Assembly: GCF_001685025.1 (NCBI RefSeq) | Contig: NZ_MAYU01000022.1 | Span: forward strand, 186,001 to 250,000 | Reading direction: 5' to 3' | Source of the DNA: Bacillus sp. FJAT-27225 | Lineage (GTDB): Bacteria > Bacillota > Bacilli > Bacillales > Cytobacillaceae | DNA: 64,000 nucleotides | Shown here: one piece after another, positions 41,690 to 50,655 of the stretch | Numbering within the stretch: position 1 is the first letter of the stretch | Layout: each line of letters opens with the position of its first letter | Program-made: the position numbers and the translations under genes | The notes under the pieces: generated by a model | The model's database searches: none | What the model was told of the DNA's origin: nothing | The model's input: only the letters and a program-made list of their open reading frames with translations

Positions 41690-41716
41690 TAAAAAGCCGC
41701 CTTCATCTAGGCAGCC
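41690..41716 (-). terminator. terminator of the 41707-42130 membrane gene
   Basis: GCTGCCT / AGGCGGC hairpin followed by TTTTTATG on the minus strand; the stem includes the stop codon of the gene. Confidence 0.7.
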
Positions 41717-42130
41717 TCGTGTTTAGTTTTTGTATAAAAAATGCTTAACACATACCCATAAAGCGCATGGCCCACTAGCCAATAAAACATTGCCTTGAAA
41801 TCCAATAATCCTGGTGTTCGGTTAGACAGTAATGTCGTCGGATATAAAACTACACCAATCACCATTCCAGCAAAAATATAAAACGCCTTGCTGTGGGGTC
41901 TCGCTCCAAGAATTACGCTGATTAGGATGGATATAAACAAATGAAAGCCAAACTCCACCGACTCAGGAAATGCTATACGATTAAGTATTGGAATATAGTC
42001 GACGTTTAAAAGCAGGACATATACGTTTGTACCCGTAAATCCCTGAGCTGCTTTAAGAAAAAGTCCAAGCACGCATCCTGATGTCAGCCCCCGCAACAAT
42101 ATCGTTTGTCCGATTGCAGCTTTTCACCAT
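41707..42130 (-). pseudogene. membrane protein gene with a start-proximal frameshift
   Basis: The main frame gives about 130 residues with four membrane segments, but its first start is a weak TTG (42099) and TGA lies just upstream. A strong site (GGAGGAGAGGTGAGG) precedes ATG GTG AAA at 42130, in a different frame; dropping one A from the AAAA run joins this to the body as MVKAAIGQTILLRGLTSG. One extra A in the fourth codon therefore disrupts the gene, by mutation, phase variation or sequencing error. Family not recognised. Confidence 0.6.
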
Positions 42131-42268
42131 CCTCACCTCTCCTCCCCCATACCCATTCTATTCTATTGGCCAATCATTCCGTTTATCCTAGTCATTGGTT
42201 AAGGCTGTTTGAATGCCACTGAACTAGGAAATGCTAGTGTAAGCATCAAAGTGAAGGATGTGTGGTTT

Positions 42269-42979
42269 ATGGAATTTTTACACGGCCAGGAAACTCTTAC
42301 GGCTCTCCAATGGGTGCTTCGGGCAGCAACTGGCTTCCTTTTTTTAATCATCATTGCCAAGGTGTTGGGGCAGCGTGCCATTTCCCAATTAAGGCTGCTG
42401 GACTTTGTGATTGCCCTCGTCATTGGTGATATCATCGCTCATCCTCTTTCTGATCCTGGCCTTGGCATGAAAGGGGCAATGATCACGACAATTGTACTCG
42501 TCATCCTCTATCTCTTGGGAATCTTCGGCATACTCAACTCCCCCCGATTTCGGACGTTGGTCAACAATGCACCTATCACAATTGTAGAGAACGGCGAAAT
42601 TATTTATTCAGGTATGAAGAAGGCGAGAATTTCTCTGGATGTGCTGCTCGAAGAGATGCGTGAACGCCAAATCGACTCTATCAAGAAAGTAGCCTTATCG
42701 CTTTGGGAAGCAGACGGGAAAATATCCTTTTTTATTGATCCGAAGCATCAGCCGCTTACCCCATCCCAAACCCAGATTGAAACGGAACCATTTGATTTGC
42801 CGAGGACGATTATTAAGGAAGGATATCTAAATAGTGAAGAAATAAAACAAAGCAGGCGGGATAAAGATTGGATTATAGCGAGGCTTGCGGAGATGTACGG
42901 TGTAAATGTGGAAGATGTCCTTCTAGGAACACTTGATAAAAAGGACAACCTTACCATCTTTTTGTATAAAAATAACTAA
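42269..42979 (+). CDS. DUF421-family membrane protein (YetF/YdfR-like)
   Basis: A 236-residue protein with three N-terminal membrane helices (about 10-100) followed by the cytoplasmic DUF421 domains: GQRAISQLRLLDFVIALVIGDI, ITIVENGEIIYSGMKKARIS and LLEEMRERQIDSIKKVALSLWEADGKISF. The start at 42269 is set by GAAGGA; an earlier in-frame ATG has none. DUF421 proteins occur in spoVA2-type operons and as stand-alone YetF-like proteins. Here it stands alone, about 11 kb from the spoVAC-AD-AEb operon. Molecular function unknown. Confidence 0.85.
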   Translation: MEFLHGQETLTALQWVLRAATGFLFLIIIAKVLGQRAISQLRLLDFVIALVIGDIIAHPLSDPGLGMKGAMITTIVLVILYLLGIFGILNSPRFRTLVNNAPITIVENGEIIYSGMKKARISLDVLLEEMRERQIDSIKKVALSLWEADGKISFFIDPKHQPLTPSQTQIETEPFDLPRTIIKEGYLNSEEIKQSRRDKDWIIARLAEMYGVNVEDVLLGTLDKKDNLTIFLYKNN

Positions 42980-43004
42980 AAGGAGTGCCCCGACACTCCT
43001 TTCG
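42980..43004 (+). terminator. terminator after the DUF421 gene
   Basis: AGGAGTG / CACTCCT hairpin followed by TTCGTTT; shared by convergent 43006-43167. Confidence 0.65.
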
Positions 43005-43005
43005 T

Positions 43006-43167
43006 TTATTCATCATCGACTTCCCCATCACTAATTTCGTCTTCTTCCTCGACGTCCTCGATTTGTTCGTCTTCCTTCGGCCGTTCATCATTGCCACAGC
43101 CAGCGATGGAAAACAATGAGAAGGCCAGGGTAAAGATCAAGAAATAATTTTTCACATTTTTCACCAT
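43006..43167 (-). CDS. small acidic lipoprotein
   Basis: A 53-residue protein: signal peptide MVKNVKNYFLIFTLAFSLFS ending in lipobox IAGC (Cys24), followed by a very acidic tail (KEDEQIEDVEEEDEISDGEVDDE). Exported and anchored to the outer face of the membrane. Small acidic lipoproteins of this kind occur in Bacillus; the acidic tail could bind cations. No partner gene; function unknown. Confidence 0.7.
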   Translation of the reverse strand: MVKNVKNYFLIFTLAFSLFSIAGCGNDERPKEDEQIEDVEEEDEISDGEVDDE

Positions 43168-43373
43168 CCTCTTTTGCCTTAGCTTTTCCAGCAGGGTGGC
43201 TGATATGTGTTTTCAGAAACTTAATTTGGAACTGATGCGTATCATTCAAATCATTGTCAACTCAGTTACAAATGTTACTGTTCTGCGGTTGAAAAAATTC
43301 ATTTTTCCAGGCAGAAAAGACGAATAAAGAACATTTGTTCGTGTATAATAGGAATAGAAAGAAGGTGTTGGGT

Positions 43374-43589
43374 ATGAATGGAATGCTGCTCCGTTCCATG
43401 GAAGATAATATGCCTCTTGAAGTAATTTACCTGTCTAAGAAAAATGAGCTCACACAGCGGAAGATGATCATCCGAGCAGTAAAAGGCAATGAAGTCTACG
43501 CCTATTGTCTTCTGCGCGGAAAGATGAGAACATTTAAACTTGAAAATATCCTGTCAGCCAGGCCTGAAAAGCCTAAGCGTGCAAGCTAA
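43374..43589 (+). CDS. small WYL-domain-like protein
   Basis: A 71-residue protein MNGMLLRSMEDNMPLEVIYLSKKNELTQRKMII... ending FKLENILSARPEKPKRAS, resembling the single SH3-like WYL domain found in some small Bacillus proteins. It lacks a DNA-binding domain. ATG at 43374 follows AAGGTG. A terminator follows at once. Possibly a ligand or RNA binding module; role unknown. Confidence 0.6.
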   Translation: MNGMLLRSMEDNMPLEVIYLSKKNELTQRKMIIRAVKGNEVYAYCLLRGKMRTFKLENILSARPEKPKRAS

Positions 43590-43608
43590 ATAGAGAGAAT
43601 GGGCCCTG

Positions 43609-43631
43609 CTCGATTGCAGGGCTTTTTTTGT
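43609..43631 (+). terminator. terminator after the WYL-like gene
   Basis: GCCCTGC / GCAGGGC hairpin followed by TTTTTTT. Confidence 0.85.
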
Positions 43632-43764
43632 TTGAGAAGAGCATATGTGCCACTATAAATTTACATTTCTTAACGGTCAAAGATGCGATAATCGGAGACA
43701 TTATGGTAACGTTAATTTGTAAAGAAAATAGGGTACGTTAATCAAAAGAAGGGAGTTGTTTACG

Positions 43765-44049
43765 ATGGCAGAAATCAAAAAGGGTAACAATGAGTTTTAT
43801 ATTGAGGAAGGCGGCGAGAAAATCGCCAGGATTGAATATGTACCCCAAGGACCTGATGAACAAGGCAAGGACATCATAACGGTCACCCACACGGTTGTAG
43901 ATGAGGCACATGGCGGAAAAGGCCTGGGCAAGGAACTTGTTAACAAGATCGCCGAGTACGCACGTGCTGAAGATAAAAAAATCAATGCCCAATGCTCCTA
44001 TGCACATCACGTTCTTGGCAAGGATGAAAATAAGGATCTATTGGTCTAA
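43765..44049 (+). CDS. small GNAT-like N-acetyltransferase (YjdJ/COG2388 type)
   Basis: A 94-residue protein. NNEFYIEEGGEKIARIEYVP begins the short GNAT fold and VVDEAHGGKGLGKELVNKIAEYA is the acetyl-CoA-binding motif (GGKGLG). Members of this short family (COG2388) are putative acetyltransferases of unknown target. AAGGGAG lies 9 nt before the ATG at 43765. Terminator follows. Confidence 0.82.
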   Translation: MAEIKKGNNEFYIEEGGEKIARIEYVPQGPDEQGKDIITVTHTVVDEAHGGKGLGKELVNKIAEYARAEDKKINAQCSYAHHVLGKDENKDLLV

Positions 44050-44055
44050 TTAAAT

Positions 44056-44097
44056 GAAAAGGGACCATGGCTGGAAGACCCGGCCATAGTCCCTTTT
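44056..44097. terminator. bidirectional terminator between GNAT and RsbR-like genes
   Basis: AAAAGGGACCATGGC / GGCCATAGTCCCTTTT stem; A and T runs on both sides; genes converge here. Confidence 0.82.
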
Positions 44098-44926
44098 AAT
44101 CTTGTTTATTGAACTCGATAAGCGCCTGCTGGACAGTTGAGAATGTCCTTAATGAATTGAAATTGATTCCCCTTGAAATAATGTCGGTTGCAAGCTGAGG
44201 CCTTAAGCCGGTGATAATGACTTTTATCCCCAGTAAATCAAGAACCTTATGGATATTAAAGACATGACCAGCTGCATCTATATCGATATTCGCTACCCCT
44301 GAAAAATCAAGAATGAGTTCATTTACTTCAAGCCTGGGGAATTTTGGAATCACATTGTTCATTAAATGTTCTGCTCGCTCGGAATCAATTGTCCCTATCA
44401 GCGGCAGAACAGCCAGGCCGTTTTGTACAGGAACAATCGGTGCCGACAACTCCAGGAATTCTTTTCTGTTTTTGGCAGCAATTGTGGAGCGGTACTCTTC
44501 ATAAAAAATAATCGATTCAGTCAGGCTTATATCAAGCGAATAATTCAGCCTCGTTGTAATCGTTTTAAACTCTTCAAGGGACAGCCCGTTTTCCCGGCTA
44601 ATTTCGTACATTATTTCTGCAAGAAGCATTCTGATTTCAGGATATGGCTTGATCAGGCTCGAAACTTTATCCAGCAGGACTGTTTCTTCGTGCTGTGCAT
44701 GTGCATTGTTCCATTCCATGAAGCCCTTCGCTACCTGTTCTTCATCTTCAAACGTAATTGCCTTTGATATGAATTCAAGGAAGTCCTGCTGGTAGGAAAT
44801 TGATTTCGTTATAATTTCCTCGGGCACCTCAAAGTCAAGTTTATCCAAGTTAAATGTTACTACCCTTTCGGCCAGTTGCTTTGCATGATCATGAATATAA
44901 CGGGAAACTTCAGTCAGCTTGTCCAT
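44096..44926 (-). CDS. RsbR-like stressosome protein (STAS domain)
   Basis: A 276-residue protein of RsbRA length: N-terminal sensor half (1 to about 150), then a STAS domain from ELSAPIVPVQNGLAVLPLIGTID. Compared with RsbRA, the Thr171 position is Ser (GTIDSER) and Thr205 is Ile (ANIDIDAAG), so the second RsbT site cannot be phosphorylated. RsbR proteins form the stressosome core with RsbS and hold RsbT, upstream of SigB. No rsbS or rsbT lies in this window. Monocistronic. Confidence 0.82.
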   Translation of the reverse strand: MDKLTEVSRYIHDHAKQLAERVVTFNLDKLDFEVPEEIITKSISYQQDFLEFISKAITFEDEEQVAKGFMEWNNAHAQHEETVLLDKVSSLIKPYPEIRMLLAEIMYEISRENGLSLEEFKTITTRLNYSLDISLTESIIFYEEYRSTIAAKNRKEFLELSAPIVPVQNGLAVLPLIGTIDSERAEHLMNNVIPKFPRLEVNELILDFSGVANIDIDAAGHVFNIHKVLDLLGIKVIITGLRPQLATDIISRGINFNSLRTFSTVQQALIEFNKQD

Positions 44927-45017
44927 CCGTATTTGTATCCCCCTGCCCCTGTTTCATTTTGGTAGAAAAAATGACTTTATGTGGAATATAATGCATTTTC
45001 AGAATATCTGCAACTGT

Positions 45018-45062
45018 AAAGAGGGACGGTTCTGGTCTGCATCGGCAAACCAGAACCGTCCC
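45018..45062 (-). terminator. strong hairpin at the end of the pgpA-like gene
   Basis: GGGACGGTTCTGGT / ACCAGAACCGTCCC perfect 14-bp stem just downstream of the minus-strand gene; the following T tract is weak. Confidence 0.65.
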
Positions 45063-45068
45063 CCCTTG

Positions 45069-45596
45069 CTACACGATTAAATCTGCTTCGAGTTCTTCCT
45101 GGGCCTCTTCCCAGTCACGCTTACGATGAGCGAGCCTTGATGCTGCCGTGGCTGCAATTGAGGCAACTATATCATCAAGGAATGTATGCACTCCGGTTCC
45201 AGTGTCAAGCTCTTTAATGATCCCGATTTTATTTTTATCAAGATGGCCAAAGGTAGTGACTGCAATGCTCCCATAGCCGAGAGTGGCTCCAAACGCAATC
45301 GTTTCGTCTATTCCGAACAGCCCTTCATCTCCCTCAATTATTGATTGAAGAGGTTCTGACAGCTTTTTTTGCTCAGCAAGCCTGTCCAGTTCGACACCGA
45401 CAAGGATGGCATGCTGAATTTCCCGTTTTAATAATACTTTTTCGACACTATCCATGCACTCGGCAATGGTAAGTCCATCGTGATATGGAACTTGCATTTC
45501 AAAAACGATTGCTGCAATCGATTCAATTGAAACACCGCGTTCTAGTAAAAAGTTGCGTGCCGCTTCAGTTACAACCCTGCTATTTACTCTAGTCAA
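45069..45596 (-). CDS. phosphatidylglycerophosphatase A-family protein (YutG-like)
   Basis: A 175-residue protein with the PgpA pattern: ATLGYGSIAVTTFGHLDKNKIGIIKELDTG and TFLDDIVASIAATAASR. Family members dephosphorylate phosphatidylglycerophosphate. The N-terminal part (VTEAARNFLLERGVSIESIA) matches Firmicutes-type members such as YutG. Start is TTG at 45596, with GGAGGAACC 8 nt upstream. Likely acts at the membrane in phospholipid synthesis; specificity not proven. Confidence 0.8.
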   Translation of the reverse strand: MTRVNSRVVTEAARNFLLERGVSIESIAAIVFEMQVPYHDGLTIAECMDSVEKVLLKREIQHAILVGVELDRLAEQKKLSEPLQSIIEGDEGLFGIDETIAFGATLGYGSIAVTTFGHLDKNKIGIIKELDTGTGVHTFLDDIVASIAATAASRLAHRKRDWEEAQEELEADLIV

Positions 45597-45772
45597 TCTA
45601 GGTTCCTCCGTTCTTTAAAACAATAACACTATTATAACATTGAAAATCTCATATTATTGTGAATCTTTTGGAACTGCTTTTTCAACAATCCTATGGTAAA
45701 ATGCGAGTGTTATGGGCCAACCTTACGCGACAAAGGTTAGCCGATGCTACTAAATAGGCGGAGGAAAATCTA

Positions 45773-46495
45773 ATGGAATACCCACGTGGCACAGTTCAGG
45801 ATTTGGTAATTAAAAGCGCTGCATTAGGTGAGGATGTGCAGATACTGGTCCATTTGCCAGCCTCCTTTTCACACCTCTACAAATATTCCTTGCTGATTGT
45901 CCAGGATGGCCACGATTATTTCCGACTAGGCAGAATTGGAAGAATGGCCGATGAACTTTTAGCAAAAAAGGAAATTGAAAATCTTATTATTGTTGGCATT
46001 CCCTATAAGAATGTGGAAGATCGGCGCAGTAAATATCACCCGGATGGTGAGAAAAATAGTGCGTACATTCGCTTCCTCGCCCACGAGCTTGTTCCTTATC
46101 TTGACAGAGAGTTTCCGACCCTGCAAATGGGCTCGACCAGGGCACTCGGCGGCGATTCACTTGCTGGCACCGTTTCGTTAATGGCAGCACTTGCTTATCC
46201 GCACACATTTGGCAAAGTCATGATGCAATCTCCTTATGTTAATGACAGGGTCCTTCAGGCTGCCAAAGAGTTCAATGATCAATTTACACTCGATATCTAT
46301 CATACAATTGGACAGGAAGAAGATAAGGCAAAGCTTCCGAACGGAAGAATAGCCGATTTCTTGACTCCTAACCGTGAATTGACTGCTGCTCTGTCCGGGA
46401 GGTCGATCAATCATATGTATAAGGAAATTGACGGAGGCCATGCTTGGACATATTGGCAGCCGGGGATTCGCGACGGGCTGAGATCTCTATTCTAA
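45773..46495 (+). CDS. yjcH: esterase-family alpha/beta hydrolase (YjcH-like)
   Basis: A 240-residue putative esterase of the Esterase-D type. The nucleophile elbow is GGDSLAG (Ser about 125), and acid and His residues can be placed in NRELTAALS and GGHAWTYW near the C-terminus. Context supports the yjcH assignment: yjcG and yjcF follow as in B. subtilis. GGAGG lies 9 nt before the ATG. Substrate unknown. Confidence 0.85.
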   Translation: MEYPRGTVQDLVIKSAALGEDVQILVHLPASFSHLYKYSLLIVQDGHDYFRLGRIGRMADELLAKKEIENLIIVGIPYKNVEDRRSKYHPDGEKNSAYIRFLAHELVPYLDREFPTLQMGSTRALGGDSLAGTVSLMAALAYPHTFGKVMMQSPYVNDRVLQAAKEFNDQFTLDIYHTIGQEEDKAKLPNGRIADFLTPNRELTAALSGRSINHMYKEIDGGHAWTYWQPGIRDGLRSLF

Positions 46496-46507
46496 GGAGT
46501 AGTTTTT

Positions 46508-46624
46508 ATGGATAGGAAAGAGGGAACCCCCACAGAAACCTTTCTGTTGTACTTTACCTTGCAATTGATAAGTTGGACCATGGCGAGTGAGTTAAATGAA
46601 AATACAAACGATAAGCAAAACTAA
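46508..46624 (+). CDS. 38-residue protein of unknown function
   Basis: MDRKEGTPTETFLLYFTLQL... with a short hydrophobic stretch (about 12-22) and a polar C-terminus ENTNDKQN. An AAGGAG site lies 8 nt before the ATG, 12 bp after yjcH, and a strong terminator follows immediately, so it looks like the last gene of a yjcH operon. Family not recognised. Confidence 0.5.
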   Translation: MDRKEGTPTETFLLYFTLQLISWTMASELNENTNDKQN

Positions 46625-46662
46625 GCCGATTTTCCAATATATTAGGGAAAATCGGCTTTCAT
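46624..46662 (+). terminator. terminator after yjcH and the small gene
   Basis: AAGCCGATTTTCC / GGAAAATCGGCTTT hairpin followed by CATTT. The remainder to 46975 has no supported gene. Confidence 0.82.
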
Positions 46663-46975
46663 TTATTCCTTTGTTTTGAAAAATGTGGGAAGGCATCGCT
46701 ACAAACTATCCCAACAAATAATCTTTCAACTCTTGGTCAATATTCCGCTTTCTTTAGTTTGTCCAGATAGACGTTTTGTCTTGTATATCACCGTTCCTAA
46801 TGAATCGATAATAAATGAAGTGTTGATCCCACATAACCGTAATGTTGGGAAAACTATTTAAATTATGTAAATCGCTTCTTCAAATTATATTTTCAAGAGC
46901 ATATTTGCTATAATATTCAGAAAGACAAATACCAGGGGCTCTTTTTGGGCTTCATGGATCTTGGAGGTAGGTCGT

Positions 46976-47494
46976 ATGAGATTCGGAGTTGCACTTTTTC
47001 CATCAAAAAAGCTTCAGGATTGGGTAAATTCATACCGAAAACGGTATGACCCCCACTATGCCCTGATTGCACCGCACCTTACTCTCGTCAATGCGTTTGA
47101 AGCAACTGAAGAAGAAGCGGGGACATTGGCCAGAAAGCTTCGCAATGCTGCAAGGCAGCACGAACCATTCACAATCAGGACATCCAAGATTAGTTCCTTT
47201 CATCCAGTTAACAATGTAATCTATCTAAAGATAGAACCAGATGAAAAGATTGAAGCACTTCATAAAGGTTTAAATGAAATCACCGGAGCTCCTGGTACGG
47301 AATATTCATTTGTCCCGCATATCACAATAGGCCAGAAACTTTCCGATGCCGAACATTCTGATGTATATGGCAACCTGAAAATGCAGGCAATTACTCACGA
47401 GGAAGAAGTCGATCGTTTCCACTTGCTCTACCAGCTTGAGAATGGGCAGTGGACCGTTTATGAAACATTCCGGTTTGGAAAGGAAGCAGAATAA
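46976..47494 (+). CDS. yjcG: YjcG family 2'-5' RNA ligase/phosphoesterase-like protein
   Basis: A 172-residue protein of the 2H phosphoesterase superfamily with two H-x-(T/S) motifs: [10 protein letters not shown] (about residue 38) and PHITIGQKL (about 116). It matches YjcG in length and context. ATG at 46976 has GGAGGT 7 nt upstream. Four nt separate it from yjcF. It probably acts on a cyclic nucleotide or 2'-5' linkage; no substrate is known. Confidence 0.9.
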   Translation: MRFGVALFPSKKLQDWVNSYRKRYDPHYALIAPHLTLVNAFEATEEEAGTLARKLRNAARQHEPFTIRTSKISSFHPVNNVIYLKIEPDEKIEALHKGLNEITGAPGTEYSFVPHITIGQKLSDAEHSDVYGNLKMQAITHEEEVDRFHLLYQLENGQWTVYETFRFGKEAE

Positions 47495-47497
47495 AAG

Positions 47498-47920
47498 ATG
47501 GATGTCGTTTTAGTCAGCAGCGAGAAGGAAAAGCAGGATGCCTTTTCCGTCAGAAAAACCGTATTTATTGAGGAACAACACGTTCCTGAAGAAGAGGAAA
47601 TCGATCAGTACGAAGATGCGTGCGCCCATTTTGTCCTTTATGACGGAGCAAATCCTGTCGGAGCGGGCAGATTCAGAGTAATAGACGATTACGGTAAAGT
47701 ACAGCGAATTTGTGTGTTAAAAGACGCCCGTGGTACAGGCGCAGGTTCAGCGATTATGAACAAGATTGAGGAGTATGCCAAAACCCAGGGGGTAAAAAAG
47801 CTGAAGCTGGATGCACAGGTTCATGCAATCCCATTCTATTCGAGGCTCGGCTATGAAGTCGTTTCCGAGGAATTTCTTGATGCTGGAATCCCCCATAAAA
47901 CAATGGTTAAAAAAATATAA
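47498..47920 (+). CDS. yjcF: GNAT acetyltransferase YjcF
   Basis: A 140-residue GNAT protein: motif A RICVLKDARGTGAGSAIMNKIE, ending with the KLKLDAQVHAIPFYSRLGYEV pattern. Starts 4 bp after yjcG, so the two are cotranscribed, as in B. subtilis. A terminator follows. Acceptor unknown. Confidence 0.88.
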   Translation: MDVVLVSSEKEKQDAFSVRKTVFIEEQHVPEEEEIDQYEDACAHFVLYDGANPVGAGRFRVIDDYGKVQRICVLKDARGTGAGSAIMNKIEEYAKTQGVKKLKLDAQVHAIPFYSRLGYEVVSEEFLDAGIPHKTMVKKI

Positions 47921-47927
47921 TCAAACA

Positions 47928-47964
47928 AGCTCCGCCCAGATTGTGCTGGCGGGGCTTTTATTTT
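47928..47964 (+). terminator. terminator after yjcF
   Basis: AGCTCCGCC / GGCGGGGCT stem followed by TTTATTTT. The region 47965-48229 contains no gene; at about 48050 it carries ATTAGATTATTCTCC, related to the repeat at 59905. Confidence 0.75.
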
Positions 47965-48229
47965 CTCGGGCTTATCTCGCAAATAAAACTATTCCTTCAC
48001 ACGTAGGATGCAGTTTTTAAAATTCAGCATTTTTCTACTATCGGTTTTATTAGATTATTCTCCTTTCGCCCACCTGCGATTAATCTATTCAAGGTCCCTT
48101 TTTGTTTTTAAAATTTTCCTGCTATTCCAATCTTAGTGAACTAAATCTGGGAAATTCGAAACTTTCGGGAGTCCCTTTTCTCTGGTATGATAGAATTTGT
48201 GTACTTTTTACTAGATATGGGGAATTGCA

Positions 48230-50512
48230 ATGAAATCAGCTCTTTATCAAAACTCAGCGATCCATCTGGATACAGTTGGACGAGACCGTTACCAACATTA
48301 TTATCTTTCCGGCCGGAATGGCGAATTATCGTGCCCTTCCTGCCGCGAACCGGTTCGCCTCTATCTTGGAATAGAAAAGGAACCGCATTTTTATCATATA
48401 TATAATCCTGACAAAAAATGCGCGGAGGCTCCCTCTCAACCGGAACCTTTGAATGCTGGTGAGGTTCAGGGCTTCAAGCTGCCTAAAGGCCGACCAATCG
48501 GCGGGGCTGTTGCCAACTCTGCATTTCAGGCTGCACAGGCTTTGGCAATCAGCAGCAGAGCGAGTGCGTCGGCCATGCCAATACTTGATAACCCTCCCGA
48601 CTACATAAAACTTCTAGAAACGGAAGGGTTCACGCTTGATGGCAATCAGGCGGCTGCTGTTACACAAACAGAAGGTCCAATCCTTGTTCTAGCGGGAGCT
48701 GGCAGCGGGAAAACGCGCGTATTAACAGCAAGGACGGCCTACATGATTGACGTTGCCGACATTGATCCTTCAGAAATTATGCTGGTCACTTTTACAACAA
48801 AGGCTGCCCAGGAGATGAAATCGCGGCTGCTCCGCTATCCGAACATGAAAAGCAATTTGCTTTCAAAACTTGTTTCCGGTACATTCCACAGCATTTTTTA
48901 CCGCATCCTCATGCATTCAGATGGTGCGAAATGGCGGCAGGACAAGCTTTTGAAAAAAGAATGGCAGCGTGAAAAAATTGTTAAGGATGCCGGCAGGGAA
49001 CTTGGTTTTTCCGAGAAGGAGTATGCCTATGACCTTGCCTTGCAGCAAATCGGCTTTTGGAAAAACTCCCTCCTTTCACCAAAGGATGTAAAGGCTGAGT
49101 CCGACTGGGAAGAAACAGCACTTCTCCTTTATGAACACTATGAAAATTTCAAGCAGCAACACGGTTTGTTTGATTTTGATGACATGCTGACCGGCTGTTA
49201 TGAGTTGTTCCGGACAAATCCCGATATACTCGGAATGTACCAGAACCGCTTCCATTATTTCTTGATTGACGAGTTCCAGGATATCAACAAAGTACAGTAC
49301 GAATTAATCAGGATGCTGTCAGCTCAATCCAAAAATGTTTGTGCGGTTGGCGATGATGACCAGACCATCTATTCATTCCGCGGCAGCTCCCCGGAGTTTT
49401 TGCTTAACTTTGAGAATGACTTTCCGGGCACACGGCTCGTCCTGCTCAGCCAGAATTACCGCTCCTCCAATGAAATCGTCGCTGCCGCAAACCGGATTAT
49501 TTCCTACAATAAAAAGAGGCGAAGAAAAGAAATGGCGGCCAATATGTCAGCGGGCCTTCCGCCAGTCGTCTTCTTTCCTCACGACGAGGAAGAAGAAGCA
49601 ACGATGATAGTGACCGATATCCAGGAGAAAATTGCTGAGGGTGCTGATCCAAGTGAGTTTGCAGTCCTGTATAGGACCCATGCCGGTTCGCGGGCAATTT
49701 TTGAAAGGCTCGCCTCCTCCAACCTTCCTTTTCGGATTGAGCAGGATGCAGAGTCCTTTTATGAACGGCGGACTGTCAAAACCGTACTGGGATTCCTGCG
49801 GCTTGCCATCGATGAGGATGACATTGAGGCAGTCGCCTCAGTCCTTCCTGCCCTGTTTTTAAAGCAGGAGGTGCTGACAGACATTAAAGCGGCCAGCATC
49901 CTTGACGATTGCAGCGCACTTGAAGCACTTGGAAAAGTAAAAACCGCTCATGCGTTTCAAATGAAGAAGCTCCAAACCGCTGTAACTGCTATTAAAGCGA
50001 TGAAGGGCATTTCCCCCTTCACTGCAATTGAACGGATTGAAAAAGACCTTGGCTACCTGGACTATCTGAAGAAGCGGGGCAGCGAAGGCAATAAGCTTGA
50101 AAAAGGTTCAGATGATATCAAGGACCTAAAGGTTGCTGCGAGAAGTTTCTCCAGTATCCATGCTTTACTTGAGCATGCAGACCACATGGCGGCAATGAAC
50201 AGGGAAATCAAGAGCCTCAGCAAGCATTTTACAAGTTCGATTACTTTAAGCACAATCCACCGTGCCAAAGGCCTAGAATACAAGACGGTGTATATTATTG
50301 GCGCCGTCGATGGAAGTTTGCCCCATGATTATGCATTGGACAGCCTTCGCAACGGCGACCCGGCTCCACTGGAAGAGGAAAGGCGGCTCTTTTATGTCGC
50401 CATCACCCGGGCAATGGAGCGGCTGTATATTTCGGTTCCATCAATGCGCCGGAACCGGAGTGCTAATCCGACTAGATTCTTGACACCGATTAAGAAGGAT
50501 TTGAAGATATAA
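48230..50512 (+). CDS. yjcD: UvrD/PcrA-like superfamily 1 DNA helicase (YjcD)
   Basis: A 760-residue SF1A helicase. The N-terminal about 60 residues form a CoiA-like segment with CPSCREPVRLYLGIEKEPHFYH (CxxC and His). Helicase motifs: I AGAGSGKT, Ia VTFTTKAAQEM, II FLIDEFQDIN, III DDDQTIYSFRGSS, IV QNYRSS, V HRAKGLEYKTVYI and VI RRLFYVAITRAMERLYI. It translocates 3'-5' on single-stranded DNA in repair or replication. Gene order with yjcF, yjcG and yjcH supports the symbol. Confidence 0.92.
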   Translation: MKSALYQNSAIHLDTVGRDRYQHYYLSGRNGELSCPSCREPVRLYLGIEKEPHFYHIYNPDKKCAEAPSQPEPLNAGEVQGFKLPKGRPIGGAVANSAFQAAQALAISSRASASAMPILDNPPDYIKLLETEGFTLDGNQAAAVTQTEGPILVLAGAGSGKTRVLTARTAYMIDVADIDPSEIMLVTFTTKAAQEMKSRLLRYPNMKSNLLSKLVSGTFHSIFYRILMHSDGAKWRQDKLLKKEWQREKIVKDAGRELGFSEKEYAYDLALQQIGFWKNSLLSPKDVKAESDWEETALLLYEHYENFKQQHGLFDFDDMLTGCYELFRTNPDILGMYQNRFHYFLIDEFQDINKVQYELIRMLSAQSKNVCAVGDDDQTIYSFRGSSPEFLLNFENDFPGTRLVLLSQNYRSSNEIVAAANRIISYNKKRRRKEMAANMSAGLPPVVFFPHDEEEEATMIVTDIQEKIAEGADPSEFAVLYRTHAGSRAIFERLASSNLPFRIEQDAESFYERRTVKTVLGFLRLAIDEDDIEAVASVLPALFLKQEVLTDIKAASILDDCSALEALGKVKTAHAFQMKKLQTAVTAIKAMKGISPFTAIERIEKDLGYLDYLKKRGSEGNKLEKGSDDIKDLKVAARSFSSIHALLEHADHMAAMNREIKSLSKHFTSSITLSTIHRAKGLEYKTVYIIGAVDGSLPHDYALDSLRNGDPAPLEEERRLFYVAITRAMERLYISVPSMRRNRSANPTRFLTPIKKDLKI

Positions 50513-50568
50513 TAAAAGAGCCATCAGATGGACTTGACCATTCGCCTTGTACATCCGTTAGGACCTTT

Positions 50569-50606
50569 TCGGCCGCTGATACAGCCTATCAGCGGCGTTT
50601 TTTTTC
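50569..50606 (+). terminator. terminator after yjcD
   Basis: GCCGCTGATA / TATCAGCGGC stem with loop CAGCC followed by TTTTTTTTCTTTTT. Confidence 0.88.
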
Positions 50607-50655
50607 TTTTTGTTAATGGTTCTTAATGTATATCAATGCAGTATCATCAGCAGGA

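Noticed and set aside
46676-46861. 61-residue plus-strand frame downstream of yjcH
   Set aside because: It starts within a T-rich stretch right after a terminator and has no ribosome binding site or motif.
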